Counted from the stretch's first letter, positions 1 through 6,525 are shown. The stretch: 7,968 nt of DNA from Oscillospiraceae bacterium (GCA_020025615.1 JAHHRT010000070.1:1-7968), one strand, 5' to 3'. Made by a program: numbers and translations. The notes: a model not told the origin generated them from the letters alone.

Positions 1-24
1 AAGCCGCTCCCGAGGGAGCGGCTT
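1..24 (-). terminator. Intrinsic terminator hairpin at the end of the glg cluster
   Basis: A 10-bp perfect stem (1-10 with 15-24) closes on a CGAG loop. It is flanked by A residues on one side and T residues on the other, so it could work in both directions. On the minus strand it lies 7 nt beyond the stop codon of the small cysteine-rich gene, which makes it the likely end of the glgC-to-small-ORF transcript. The minus-strand U tract would lie beyond the window edge and only its first two bases are visible. On the plus strand the stem is followed by TTTTTGGCTTT, so it may also end a convergent transcript entering from the left. Confidence 0.75.
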
Positions 25-31
25 TTTGGCT

Positions 32-217
32 TTATTCGTTGTCGGTGTTTTCCAGAAACCGGTCGATGGCCTGGCCCACGGTGCAGTTGGGGCGGTAGAT
101 GCAGCTTTCATAGCAGCAGTCTACCTCCACAAGCTCGCCGTTTTCCTTCACAGCGGAAACCATGCGGCTCTGGTCAATCTGGCGGCAGTAGCCGGAAAAG
201 AATTTTTCTTCTTCCAT
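32..217 (-). CDS. Small cysteine-rich protein, function unknown
   Basis: A 61-residue protein that I do not recognise as a characterised family. It is acidic at both ends, with no signal peptide or membrane segment, so it is probably cytosolic. Five cysteines stand at residues 11, 34, 35, 39 and 45 (C-x22-CC-x3-C-x5-C), a density that suggests metal or Fe-S binding or a redox role; that is inference. The gene is likely real: its ATG lies 4 nt after the GH13 stop codon, a Shine-Dalgarno GAGGGG (225-230) sits 7 nt upstream inside the GH13 3' end, and a terminator hairpin follows its stop. The arrangement implies translational coupling to the glycogen cluster. Whether it acts in glycogen metabolism or merely rides along cannot be told from the sequence. 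Confidence 0.75.
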   Translation of the reverse strand: MEEEKFFSGYCRQIDQSRMVSAVKENGELVEVDCCYESCIYRPNCTVGQAIDRFLENTDNE

Positions 218-221
218 GTGT

Positions 222-2066
222 TCACCCCTCAGTTACGCAGAAGCCTCTGGGACCGAGGACCAGCCAGTCCGGGGCAACGGTTTGCAGGTTGTAACCCAGA
301 ATCACGGTGCCTGCGGGAATCTCCCAGGCATCGCCGCTTCGATTTGCATAAACCCTCAATGTCTTTCCCTGATAGGTCCGGGTGAAGCCCAGGTGCCGGT
401 CCCCGGCCTGGAAGAACTGAATGTCGCCCAGACGCAGAGCGGGCTGGTCCCTGCGGAGCCGGCCCAGACGCTTGTAGTGCTCCGTGAGCTCCCGCTCCTC
501 ATGGCCCCAGGGGAAGGGGCGGCGGTTGAAGGGGTCCTTGTAGCCCTCCATGCAGGCTTCGTCACCGTAATAAAGGCAGGGGCTTCCGGGCAGGGTGTAT
601 TGCAGGAAGGAGGCCATGAGCAGACGCTCCTGGGCAACCTCCAGCTGGTGGCGGCTCAGGTGCCGGGCGGCCTTTTCCTCCCGGCTTCCGTCGAAATCGT
701 CCACCAGAGCGGTGAGAATCCGGGGGGTGTCGTGGGTGCCCAGCAGGGTCATACAGCAGGCCATAACCTGGGGCGGGTAGTTTTCCGCAATGGCCATGAC
801 GGTGTCCTTGAGACCAACGCCGTTGTCCCAGCCGCGCATGAAGTTGATGATGGCGGTGCGGAAGGGATAGTTCATTACGCTGTCCAGCTCGCCCTTGGTG
901 AAGTAGGTCCGCCGCTTGTCGTAGGCGATTTTGTTGGAGGCGTCCTCCCAGACCTCGCCAATGAGCAGCGCATCCGGGCGAATCTGGCGGATGCGGTCGT
1001 GGAGCAGCTTGATGAACTCGTCGGGCAGCTCGTCAGCTACATCCAGCCGGAAGCCGTCGGCCCCCAGCTTCAGCCAGTGGGCAACCACGGAATCCTCGTC
1101 GGTGATGACGTAGTTAATGAAGGATGGGTCCATCTTGTTCACAGTGGGCAGGGTGTCAAAGCCCCACCAGGAGTGGTAGTTATAGGGCCAGTTGTAGAAG
1201 GTGTACCAGCTGGAATAGGGGGAATCCTGGCGGTTAAAGGCACCGTTTCCGCCGAACGTACCTTCCCGGTCGAAGTACAGGCTGTTGGAGCCCGTATGGG
1301 AGTAGACCCCGTCCAGAATGACCTTGATGCCGCAGGCGTGGGCGGTATTGCACAGAATGGCAAAGTCCGTCTCCGTGCCCAGCATGGGGTCGGGGGTTTT
1401 GTAATCGCCTGTGTCATAGCGGTGGTTGGAAAAGCTCTTGCTGATGGGATTCAGGTAGATCATATTCACGCCCAAAGAGGCGATATAGCTCATTTTATCG
1501 GTGATGCCCTGGAAGTTGCCGCCGTAAAAGTCGTTGTTGAGCACAAGACCCTCTTCGTTGGGCTTCCACTCCACTTCCTCATACCACTCTCTGTGGAGGG
1601 TGTAGGGCTGGAGCTTCTGGCTCAGGTCACAGCGTCCGCTGCGGCAGAACCGATCCGGGAAAATCTGGTAGATGGTGGCACCCTGGGCCCAGTCGGGGGT
1701 GGTGAAGTCCTTGGGCACACAGCTGAGCTGCCACATTCCGCCGTCCTCCATGTTGGTGTCGTCCCCCTGCTTAAACAGGCGGAAGGAGGAGCCGTCCTTT
1801 TTATGGATGCGGAAGTAATAGAAGAACAGGCCCGGCTCGGCAATGGAGAAGGTCCCCTCCCAGATTTCATAGGCGCCCTTCTGCATTTTGAAGTGCAGGG
1901 GCACATCCCAGGCGGGGAAATCGTCTTCGCACCGCAGGCAGCAGGAAACGGCGCAGGTCTGCACAGAAGCGGGAATGTGAATGGCCAGGGTGCAGGTTTC
2001 ATCCGGCACCAGAGTGCCGAAGGGGGTTTTGTATTGGGACTGTTTGCTGTCAAACAGAATTCGCAT
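222..2066 (-). CDS. GH13 alpha-amylase family enzyme (neopullulanase/cyclomaltodextrinase-like)
   Basis: A 614-residue glycoside hydrolase of family 13, acting on alpha-glucans or malto-oligosaccharides. Residues 1-120 form a beta-rich N-terminal domain resembling those of neopullulanase/cyclomaltodextrinase enzymes. The TIM barrel starts near IYQIFPDRF (132-140). Conserved regions are visible: DGVYSH (252-257, region I), GFRLDVADE (338-346, nucleophile D342), GEVWE (370-374, acid/base E371) and LLGTHD (441-446, transition-state Asp D446). A C-terminal beta domain covers roughly 540-614. Region V reads LPTVN (306-310), not the MPKLN of typical neopullulanases, so the subfamily is left open. 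There is no signal peptide, so the enzyme probably works inside the cell on glycogen breakdown products or imported maltodextrins. The start is supported by AAGGAG (2076-2081) 9 nt upstream. It lies downstream of glgA in the same direction. Alternatives are alpha-amylase, maltogenic amylase or pullulanase activity; the exact substrate is not decidable here. Confidence 0.9.
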   Translation of the reverse strand: MRILFDSKQSQYKTPFGTLVPDETCTLAIHIPASVQTCAVSCCLRCEDDFPAWDVPLHFKMQKGAYEIWEGTFSIAEPGLFFYYFRIHKKDGSSFRLFKQGDDTNMEDGGMWQLSCVPKDFTTPDWAQGATIYQIFPDRFCRSGRCDLSQKLQPYTLHREWYEEVEWKPNEEGLVLNNDFYGGNFQGITDKMSYIASLGVNMIYLNPISKSFSNHRYDTGDYKTPDPMLGTETDFAILCNTAHACGIKVILDGVYSHTGSNSLYFDREGTFGGNGAFNRQDSPYSSWYTFYNWPYNYHSWWGFDTLPTVNKMDPSFINYVITDEDSVVAHWLKLGADGFRLDVADELPDEFIKLLHDRIRQIRPDALLIGEVWEDASNKIAYDKRRTYFTKGELDSVMNYPFRTAIINFMRGWDNGVGLKDTVMAIAENYPPQVMACCMTLLGTHDTPRILTALVDDFDGSREEKAARHLSRHQLEVAQERLLMASFLQYTLPGSPCLYYGDEACMEGYKDPFNRRPFPWGHEERELTEHYKRLGRLRRDQPALRLGDIQFFQAGDRHLGFTRTYQGKTLRVYANRSGDAWEIPAGTVILGYNLQTVAPDWLVLGPRGFCVTEG

Positions 2067-2109
2067 AGTGGTGGTCTCCTTGTTAGGAAATTAACGAATG
2101 AATAGGCGG

Positions 2110-2168
2110 CGGGGAAATCCCCGGACCGCGCAAATCGAAGGGGGAGGAGCTTGGCTCTTCCCCCTTCG
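2110..2168 (-). other. Two hairpins in the glgA-GH13 gap
   Basis: The 126-nt gap between glgA and the GH13 gene holds a strong stem of 15 pairs with one mismatch (2136-2150 with 2154-2168, 3-nt loop), followed in the minus-strand direction by ATTTG and then by a small CGGGG-AAAT-CCCCG hairpin (2110-2123). The U tract after the main stem is short and interrupted, so this looks like a weak or partial terminator, or an mRNA-stabilising or processing structure that lowers expression of the downstream genes relative to glgCDA. In the plus-strand sense the mismatch becomes G-U; in the minus-strand transcript it is A-C. I see no convincing promoter between the hairpins and the GH13 start. Confidence 0.55.
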
Positions 2169-2192
2169 TAAGTACATTGGGATCAGATTCGA

Positions 2193-3638
2193 TTACCAGG
2201 AGCACATCTGGTTAAACAGCTGCATATACCGTGCAGCAGGCTTGTTCCAGCTGAAATCCTGTTCCATTTCCCGCTTTTGCAGGGCCCGGAACTTGTCGGG
2301 CTGCTGACTGTAGAGCTCCAGGCAGCGCTTGAGAGCCGCCATGAAGTCGTCAGCATTGTAGCTCTGGAAGGTGAAGCCAAGGCCGTTCTCGCCGTTTTCG
2401 TCGGCAGCGGGCACGGTGTCCTTCAGGCCGCCGGTGGCGTGGACCACAGGAACGGTGCCGTAGCGCATGGCGTTCATCTGGCTCAGGCCGCAGGGCTCAC
2501 TCTTGGAGGGCATCAGGTAGATGTCGCCGCCGGCGTAAACCCGGGAAGCCAGACCCAGATTGAAGGTGATCTTTGCAGCTACCTGATCCGGGAACTGATT
2601 GGCAAGATCCTTGAAGAAGGTCTCGTACTGTGCTTCGCCGGTGCCCAGAATCAGCAGCTGGGCGTCCGTCTCCCACATCAGGCGGCGGGCAATGTAGCAC
2701 AGCAGATCCAGACCCTTGTGTCCGGCAAGCCGGGTGACCATGACCATCAGGGGCACGTCGGGCTTTACAGGCAGGCCCACTTCCTTCTGGAGGGCAGCCT
2801 TGCAGGCGGCCTTTCCGGCAACGAAGCTGGTGGCATTATAGTGCGCAGGAAGGGCCGGGTCGGTATCGGGATTGAAGGTGTTCACATCAATGCCGTTGGT
2901 GATGCCGGTGAGCTTCCAGGAGGCGTTTGCCAGGATTCCGTCCAGACCGTGGGCATAGTAGGGATACATCAGCTCCCGGGCATAGGTCTCGGAAACGGTG
3001 GTGACCAGGTCGGCGGTTTCAATGGCACCCTTCATCACGTTGACGGAGTTGTTCATGTCCATGCAGCCCCGGTACTCCCAGGGAAGACCCAGAACATCGT
3101 CGAAGAAGTTGGCGCTGGCCCAGCCCTGGTACTCGATGTTGTGGATGGTGAACATGACCTTGGTGCTGGGGAAGGTGTCCCGGTACATGGCCTTCAGGTA
3201 GGTGGGCACCAGGGCGGTCTGCCAGTCGTTGCACTGGATGACATCGGGGATATAGCCCAGAGCGTCCAGGGTGTCGAGACAGGCCTTGGAGAAGAAGGCG
3301 AACCGCTCGCCGTCATCCATGTCCCCATAGATGGCACCGGTGCGGGCACCGAAGTAGTATTCGCTGTCGATGAAGTAGACCTGCACGCCGTCCTGACGGC
3401 CCAGAAGCTTCATAATGCCGGCGTACTGCTGCCGCCAGCCCAGACGGACACGGAAGTCTGCGACCTTCTCCACCTGGTATCTGGAATTGTATTTGATCTT
3501 ATTGTAGTAGGGCAGAAGCAGCACCACTTCATTGCCGGGAATCCGGGACAGGGCAGCGGGCAGGGCTTCCATCACGTCGCCCAGACCGCCGGACTTGGCA
3601 TAGGGTGCACCCTCAGAGGCGCAGATGGCAATTCTCAT
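2193..3638 (-). CDS. glgA: Glycogen synthase (ADP-glucose dependent), GT5
   Basis: A 481-residue bacterial glycogen synthase that transfers glucose from ADP-glucose to the non-reducing end of alpha-1,4-glucan in the cytosol. The N-terminal Rossmann domain opens with the ADP-glucose-binding KSGGLGDV motif (15-22). IHNIEYQG (165-172) corresponds to the His-containing active-site segment. The C-terminal domain carries TRLAGHKGLD (302-311, with the conserved R303 and K308) and SEPCGL (380-385, with catalytic-site E381), followed by the typical YGTVPVV and TGGLKDTV strings. Length matches the family (about 470-490). The ATG overlaps the glgD stop as ATGA, and GGAGG (near 3648-3653) lies upstream inside glgD, indicating translational coupling. 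All expected active-site residues that I can identify are present. It is the third gene of the glgC-glgD-glgA series. Confidence 0.97.
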   Translation of the reverse strand: MRIAICASEGAPYAKSGGLGDVMEALPAALSRIPGNEVVLLLPYYNKIKYNSRYQVEKVADFRVRLGWRQQYAGIMKLLGRQDGVQVYFIDSEYYFGARTGAIYGDMDDGERFAFFSKACLDTLDALGYIPDVIQCNDWQTALVPTYLKAMYRDTFPSTKVMFTIHNIEYQGWASANFFDDVLGLPWEYRGCMDMNNSVNVMKGAIETADLVTTVSETYARELMYPYYAHGLDGILANASWKLTGITNGIDVNTFNPDTDPALPAHYNATSFVAGKAACKAALQKEVGLPVKPDVPLMVMVTRLAGHKGLDLLCYIARRLMWETDAQLLILGTGEAQYETFFKDLANQFPDQVAAKITFNLGLASRVYAGGDIYLMPSKSEPCGLSQMNAMRYGTVPVVHATGGLKDTVPAADENGENGLGFTFQSYNADDFMAALKRCLELYSQQPDKFRALQKREMEQDFSWNKPAARYMQLFNQMCSW

Positions 3639-4747
3639 ACCGTTTCTCCTCCCTTGATGATAATGGGATTCTGTGCGGTTCCGATGAGCGTGGAGCCGGG
3701 ACGGACGGTGACATTCTTATCCAGAATGACGTATTTCAGCTGGGCACCTTCACCGATGACGGCATCGTTCATGAGGACGCAGTGATCGACTTCGGCACCC
3801 TCTTTCACAGTGACCTGACGGAAGAGAACAGAGTCCACAACCCGGCCTTCCAGCATACAGCCATCTGCTGCCAGGCTGTTTTCAATGTCACATTCTTCAC
3901 CGTAGTAGCTGGGCACACGGTCCCGGACCTTGGTGTAGATGGGATGCACCCGGAAGAAAACATCGTCCCGGACTGCGGGCTGGGTGAGAGACAGGGTGTT
4001 CTCAAAGTATTCTCCAATGGACTCGTTGTACATCACGAAACCCTGGAACTGATAGATGTTTACGGAGACGGTGCCCTTCTGCCAGCCGCCCATGACCAAA
4101 TCCCGGTCCATGTGGAAGTAATTGCGGGCAATCAGCTCCTTCACCTGATTGATGAGGAACTTCTTGGACAGAATGAACATATCAATGGAGGCCAGATAGT
4201 CCGCAGGAGCGGCGTAATCCACCATCATGTCAACGGCTTCGCCCTTTTCGTCTACCTTGACAGCCAGGTCCAGAAGCTTTTCACCGTTGGCAACACCGGC
4301 CTTGGTGACGACGGTAATATCCTTGCCGCTCTTTACGTGGGAGGCAATGATCTTGTTGAGGTCCAGGTTGGAAACCACGGCAGAATCCACCATGACCACC
4401 AGGTCATCGTCTGCGCCGAACTCCAGGAAGTCCATGGCGGCACTGAGGGATTCCAGCTTTCCGCGGTAGCTGTGATTGGTGGACATGGCATAGGGGGTCA
4501 GAAATTCCAGACCGCCCTCCTGAAGCTCCATGCCCCATTCCTCACCGTCACCGATGTGGTTCATCAGGGACTGGTAGTTGTGGCGGGAAATAATGCCCAC
4601 CCGGCGGATACCGGCCCAGCTCAGATTGGACAGGGCAAAGTCTACCTGGCGATAGCGTCCGCCGAAGGGGATGCTGGCCATGGTGCGTTTATTGGTAAGC
4701 TCCCCCAGGGAAGCATCATTGGTGAAAATAAGACCCATTACATTCAT
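3635..4747 (-). CDS. glgD: ADP-glucose pyrophosphorylase GlgD subunit, probably non-catalytic
   Basis: A 370-residue paralogue of GlgC. Substrate-fold motifs remain (IPFGGRYRQVDFALSN, 26-41) but the nucleotide-binding GGxGxRLxxLT loop of GlgC is replaced by TNDASLGELT (9-18). The segment matching the catalytic GDHIY of GlgC reads DSAVV (121-125), which puts Ala123 where the catalytic Asp would be by my manual alignment. The glucose-1-phosphate EKP motif is also absent (DYA near the corresponding point). The C-terminal third is a left-handed beta-helix. Characterised Firmicutes GlgD proteins pair with GlgC and raise or modulate its activity while being poorly active or inactive alone; that role is inferred here from family and context. 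AAGGAGG (4757-4763) overlaps the glgC stop and lies 9 nt before the ATG, which favours the first of two in-frame ATGs (residues 1 and 4). The stop overlaps the glgA start. Confidence 0.95.
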   Translation of the reverse strand: MNVMGLIFTNDASLGELTNKRTMASIPFGGRYRQVDFALSNLSWAGIRRVGIISRHNYQSLMNHIGDGEEWGMELQEGGLEFLTPYAMSTNHSYRGKLESLSAAMDFLEFGADDDLVVMVDSAVVSNLDLNKIIASHVKSGKDITVVTKAGVANGEKLLDLAVKVDEKGEAVDMMVDYAAPADYLASIDMFILSKKFLINQVKELIARNYFHMDRDLVMGGWQKGTVSVNIYQFQGFVMYNESIGEYFENTLSLTQPAVRDDVFFRVHPIYTKVRDRVPSYYGEECDIENSLAADGCMLEGRVVDSVLFRQVTVKEGAEVDHCVLMNDAVIGEGAQLKYVILDKNVTVRPGSTLIGTAQNPIIIKGGETV

Positions 4748-4756
4748 AGCGGCTGA

Positions 4757-4763
4757 CCTCCTT
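4757..4763 (-). promoter_or_regulatory. glgD Shine-Dalgarno overlapping the glgC stop codon
   Basis: AAGGAGG on the minus strand. Its first two As are also the last two bases of the glgC TAA stop (4762-4764), and it sits 9 nt before the glgD ATG. Ribosomes ending glgC translation therefore stop on the glgD initiation site, which would favour balanced synthesis of the two subunits. Confidence 0.8.
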
Positions 4764-5952
4764 ACAGCATAGCACCGGGCTCAAGCACGGTGTTGGCTTC
4801 CACAATGGCGCCCTTTGCGGTGACGCTGATCTTCTTTTCCTCATCGGGGGCAAAGGCACCGCCCACAACGGCGTTGCGGCAGACCATGCTGTCCTCGCCC
4901 AGAATGGCGTGGCGGACAATGGCACCGGACTCCACAACCACGCCGGGCATCACCACGGAATCTTCCACAATGGCGCCCTTGCCCACGGCACAGCCCACGC
5001 TGATGACGCTGTGGCGGACGGTGCCATAGATTTCACAGCCTTCTGCAATGAATGCGTTGCTGATCTTTGCGGCTGCGTCGATGTAGCTGGAGGGCTGGGC
5101 ATAGTTCCGGGCAGAGATCTTAAATCGCTCGTTGCCCCGAATCTGGAAGGCGGGGTTCTTACCCAGCAGGTCCATATTGGCTTCCCACAGGGAATTGATG
5201 GTTCCCACGTCCTTCCAGTAGCCGTCGAACTGGTAGGCCATCATCTTATGACCGGCATTCAGCAGGTTCGGAATGATGTTCTTGCCAAAGTCATTGGAGG
5301 AGTGGGGGTCCTCTTCGTCCGCAATGAGGGCTTCCCGCAGGACGCTCCAGTTGAAGACGTAGATACCCATGGAGGCGTTGGTGGACTTGGGCTTCTTGGG
5401 CTTCTCCTCGAACTCATAGATGGTGTTGTCGGGATTGGTGTTCAGAATACCGAAGCGGCTGGCCTCCTCCAGAGGGACGCTGCGCACAGCGATGGTGGCG
5501 GAAGCTTGGTTTTTCTCGTGGTAGGCAATCATGGCAGCATAGTCCATCCGGTAGATGTGGTCGCCGGAGAGAATCAACACATAGTCGGGATTATAGCGGT
5601 CAATGAAGTCGATGTTCTGGTAGATGGCGTTGGCAGTGCCCTTATACCAGCCGCTCTTCTTATCGTGACGCTCATATGGCTGCAGAACCTGGGCACTGCT
5701 GTGGGTCTTGTTGAGGCCCCAGGGCTGACCGTTGCCGATGTACTCGTTGAGCTCCAAAGGCTGATACTGGGTCAGGATGCCCACGGTGTCAATGCCAGAA
5801 TTGACGCAGTTGCTGAGGGGGAAATCAATGATGCGGTATTTACCGCCAAAGGGAACAGCGGGCTTAGCGGTCTTCTCAGTAAGAACCTTTAAGCGACTGC
5901 CCTGGCCGCCGGCCAGAAGCATTGCAATGCAGCGTTTCTTTTGAAAATACAT
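4762..5952 (-). CDS. glgC: Glucose-1-phosphate adenylyltransferase (ADP-glucose pyrophosphorylase), catalytic subunit
   Basis: A 396-residue enzyme making ADP-glucose and pyrophosphate from ATP and glucose-1-phosphate, the committed step of bacterial glycogen synthesis. The N-terminal nucleotidyltransferase domain has LAGGQGSRLKVLT (13-25), AKPAVPFGGKYRIIDF (29-44), SGDHIY (129-134, catalytic D131) and FEEKP (181-185, glucose-1-phosphate-binding E183/K184). K27 aligns with Lys39 of the E. coli enzyme, a residue linked to fructose-1,6-bisphosphate activation. Hexapeptide-like repeats from about 290 to 396 form the C-terminal beta-helix. The start has AAGGAG (5962-5967) 9 nt upstream; beginning at Met11 would cut the first beta strand and is unlikely. 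It is the first gene of the minus-strand cluster, with a 114-nt leader if the proposed promoter is right. Compared with GlgD, every catalytic motif is intact. Confidence 0.97.
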   Translation of the reverse strand: MYFQKKRCIAMLLAGGQGSRLKVLTEKTAKPAVPFGGKYRIIDFPLSNCVNSGIDTVGILTQYQPLELNEYIGNGQPWGLNKTHSSAQVLQPYERHDKKSGWYKGTANAIYQNIDFIDRYNPDYVLILSGDHIYRMDYAAMIAYHEKNQASATIAVRSVPLEEASRFGILNTNPDNTIYEFEEKPKKPKSTNASMGIYVFNWSVLREALIADEEDPHSSNDFGKNIIPNLLNAGHKMMAYQFDGYWKDVGTINSLWEANMDLLGKNPAFQIRGNERFKISARNYAQPSSYIDAAAKISNAFIAEGCEIYGTVRHSVISVGCAVGKGAIVEDSVVMPGVVVESGAIVRHAILGEDSMVCRNAVVGGAFAPDEEKKISVTAKGAIVEANTVLEPGAML

Positions 5953-5980
5953 GAATCACAGCTCCTTGTTATAGATATCG

Positions 5981-5995
5981 TGATGAAAATTATCA
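5981..5995. promoter_or_regulatory. Fur-box-like palindrome in the glgC leader
   Basis: TGATGAAAATTATCA matches the 7-1-7 Fur box TGATAATNATTATCA at 12 of 14 defined positions. The mismatches to the Fur-type half site are confined to one arm. It lies 28 nt before the glgC ATG and downstream of the proposed start of transcription, so a bound repressor would act as a roadblock. The surrounding DNA is AT-rich, which raises the chance of an accidental match, and the same bases could form a 5-bp RNA hairpin (5982-5986 with 5993-5997). PerR or Zur type boxes fit less well. Confidence 0.35.
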
Positions 5996-6072
5996 TCTTT
6001 TGGTGCGCTCGAAATAGCACATTCCTCTCCACGGATAACATACCATATTTTACAAGTTAATGAAAGAGAAAA

Positions 6073-6101
6073 AATATATAAAATATAATCGGACAATTCA
6101 A
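6073..6101 (-). promoter_or_regulatory. Candidate sigma-A promoter of glgC cluster
   Basis: On the minus strand TTGAAT (-35, 6096-6101) and TATATT (-10, 6073-6078) are separated by 17 nt. They match the consensus at 4 of 6 and 5 of 6 positions. Transcription would start near 6066, leaving a leader of about 114 nt. The AT-rich DNA allows other -10 registers, so the exact start is uncertain. Confidence 0.55.
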
Positions 6102-6115
6102 CGTTTTGTACAATT
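6093..6115. repeat. Short direct repeat overlapping the glgC -35 region
   Basis: ACAATT followed by C/G and A occurs at 6093-6098 and again at 6110-6115, 17 bp start to start. The first copy overlaps the proposed glgC -35 hexamer. Between and around the copies lie the palindromes AACGTT (6100-6105), TTGTACAA (6106-6113) and GACAGTGTC (6116-6124). The spacing is under two helical turns, so an operator is possible, but the units are short. Confidence 0.25.
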
Positions 6116-6257
6116 GACAGTGTCGAAATAGGGGGAAAGATGGGGAAAAAGCCAGAAAAATGTACGAAAATAGAAGAAATATTGTTTCATAAATGGTACT
6201 TTCCAAAGACGAATCGGTTCCTTTTCCAACGAAATGGGAATCCTTCTGAGGGATCCT

Positions 6258-6322
6258 GCCTGTGTCCGCCGGGCGCAAAAGGAAAAAAGGAAATTTAGGA
6301 AACATTCGATCCGGCGGCAGGC
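6258..6322. repeat. Long GC-rich imperfect inverted repeat
   Basis: CCGCCGG (6266-6272) pairs with CCGGCGG (6311-6317), extended after a 3-nt bulge by GCCTG (6258-6262) with CAGGC (6318-6322). That gives 12 pairs around a 38-nt purine-rich loop containing three GGAAA-type repeats. It stands out from its AT-rich flanks. It lies upstream of both proposed promoters, so neither transcript would contain it. No U tract follows, so it is not an obvious terminator. Confidence 0.4.
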
Positions 6323-6352
6323 TGGCTTTCTCCGGCAGAAGTCCCTCCCGGG

Positions 6353-6372
6353 AAAACAATTTTAGTTGTTTT
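6353..6372. repeat. AT-rich inverted repeat upstream of the mgtE promoter
   Basis: AAAACAA and TTGTTTT form a perfect 7-bp inverted repeat around a 6-nt centre. The right arm ends 17 bp before the mgtE -35 hexamer. The position fits an upstream regulator site, but the low complexity means chance is also plausible. Confidence 0.3.
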
Positions 6373-6389
6373 TGTTTACGACTCAGGCA

Positions 6390-6418
6390 TTGACATTCCT
6401 GGGAATTCAGGATAAAAT
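6390..6418 (+). promoter_or_regulatory. Sigma-A promoter of mgtE
   Basis: A perfect -35 TTGACA (6390-6395), a 17-nt spacer and -10 TAAAAT (6413-6418, 5 of 6). This is the best promoter match that I find in the window. Transcription should start near 6425 and produce a leader of about 152 nt before mgtE. The spacer itself contains TCCTG (6397-6401) and CAGGA (6408-6412), a 5-bp inverted repeat with a 6-bp centre that could be an operator. Confidence 0.8.
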
Positions 6419-6450
6419 AGAACAAGATATGTAGTGAAGGAGTGAAAACC

Positions 6451-6525
6451 ATGGACGCTGGCGGCAGTGGCAATATACCTGGGCGAAGTAGCACGCGGCT
6501 TGCCGTTCTGGTGAGCGCCCTTTGA
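6451..6525 (+). CDS. Possible 24-residue leader peptide upstream of mgtE
   Basis: An ATG with a good Shine-Dalgarno (AAGGAG, 6437-6442, 8-nt spacing) opens a 24-codon ORF ending in TGA (6523-6525), 51 nt before mgtE and within its predicted transcript. The peptide begins MDAGGSGNIPG and ends in a short hydrophobic run (LAVLVSAL). It has no run of one amino acid of the kind seen in classical attenuators. Translating it would unfold the possible leader RNA structure, so it could couple translation to mgtE expression. I do not recognise the peptide, and it may not be made. Confidence 0.4.
   Translation: MDAGGSGNIPGRSSTRLAVLVSAL

Noticed and set aside
216..2105. Plus-strand 629-residue open frame opposite the GH13 gene
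   Set aside because: It is the antisense shadow of a gene with all GH13 motifs; it has no recognisable domain and its length reflects codon bias on the other strand.
4736..4738. Alternative glgD start at Met4
   Set aside because: The first ATG already has AAGGAGG at 9 nt, the better spacing, and the extra residues fit the protein.
2277..5892. Long plus-strand open frames (2277-3785, 3605-4756, 4909-5892) opposite glgA, glgD and glgC
   Set aside because: Each lies fully over a confidently identified gene, has a low-complexity Gly/Val/His-rich translation and no supporting start site.
6114..6119. Perfect TTGACA on the plus strand
   Set aside because: No acceptable -10 hexamer occurs 16-18 nt downstream (the region is GGGGGAAAGATGGGG).
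6455..6466. ACGCTGGCGGC resembles the conserved start of 16S rRNA
   Set aside because: The match ends after 11 bases and the following sequence does not continue as 16S; a coincidence.
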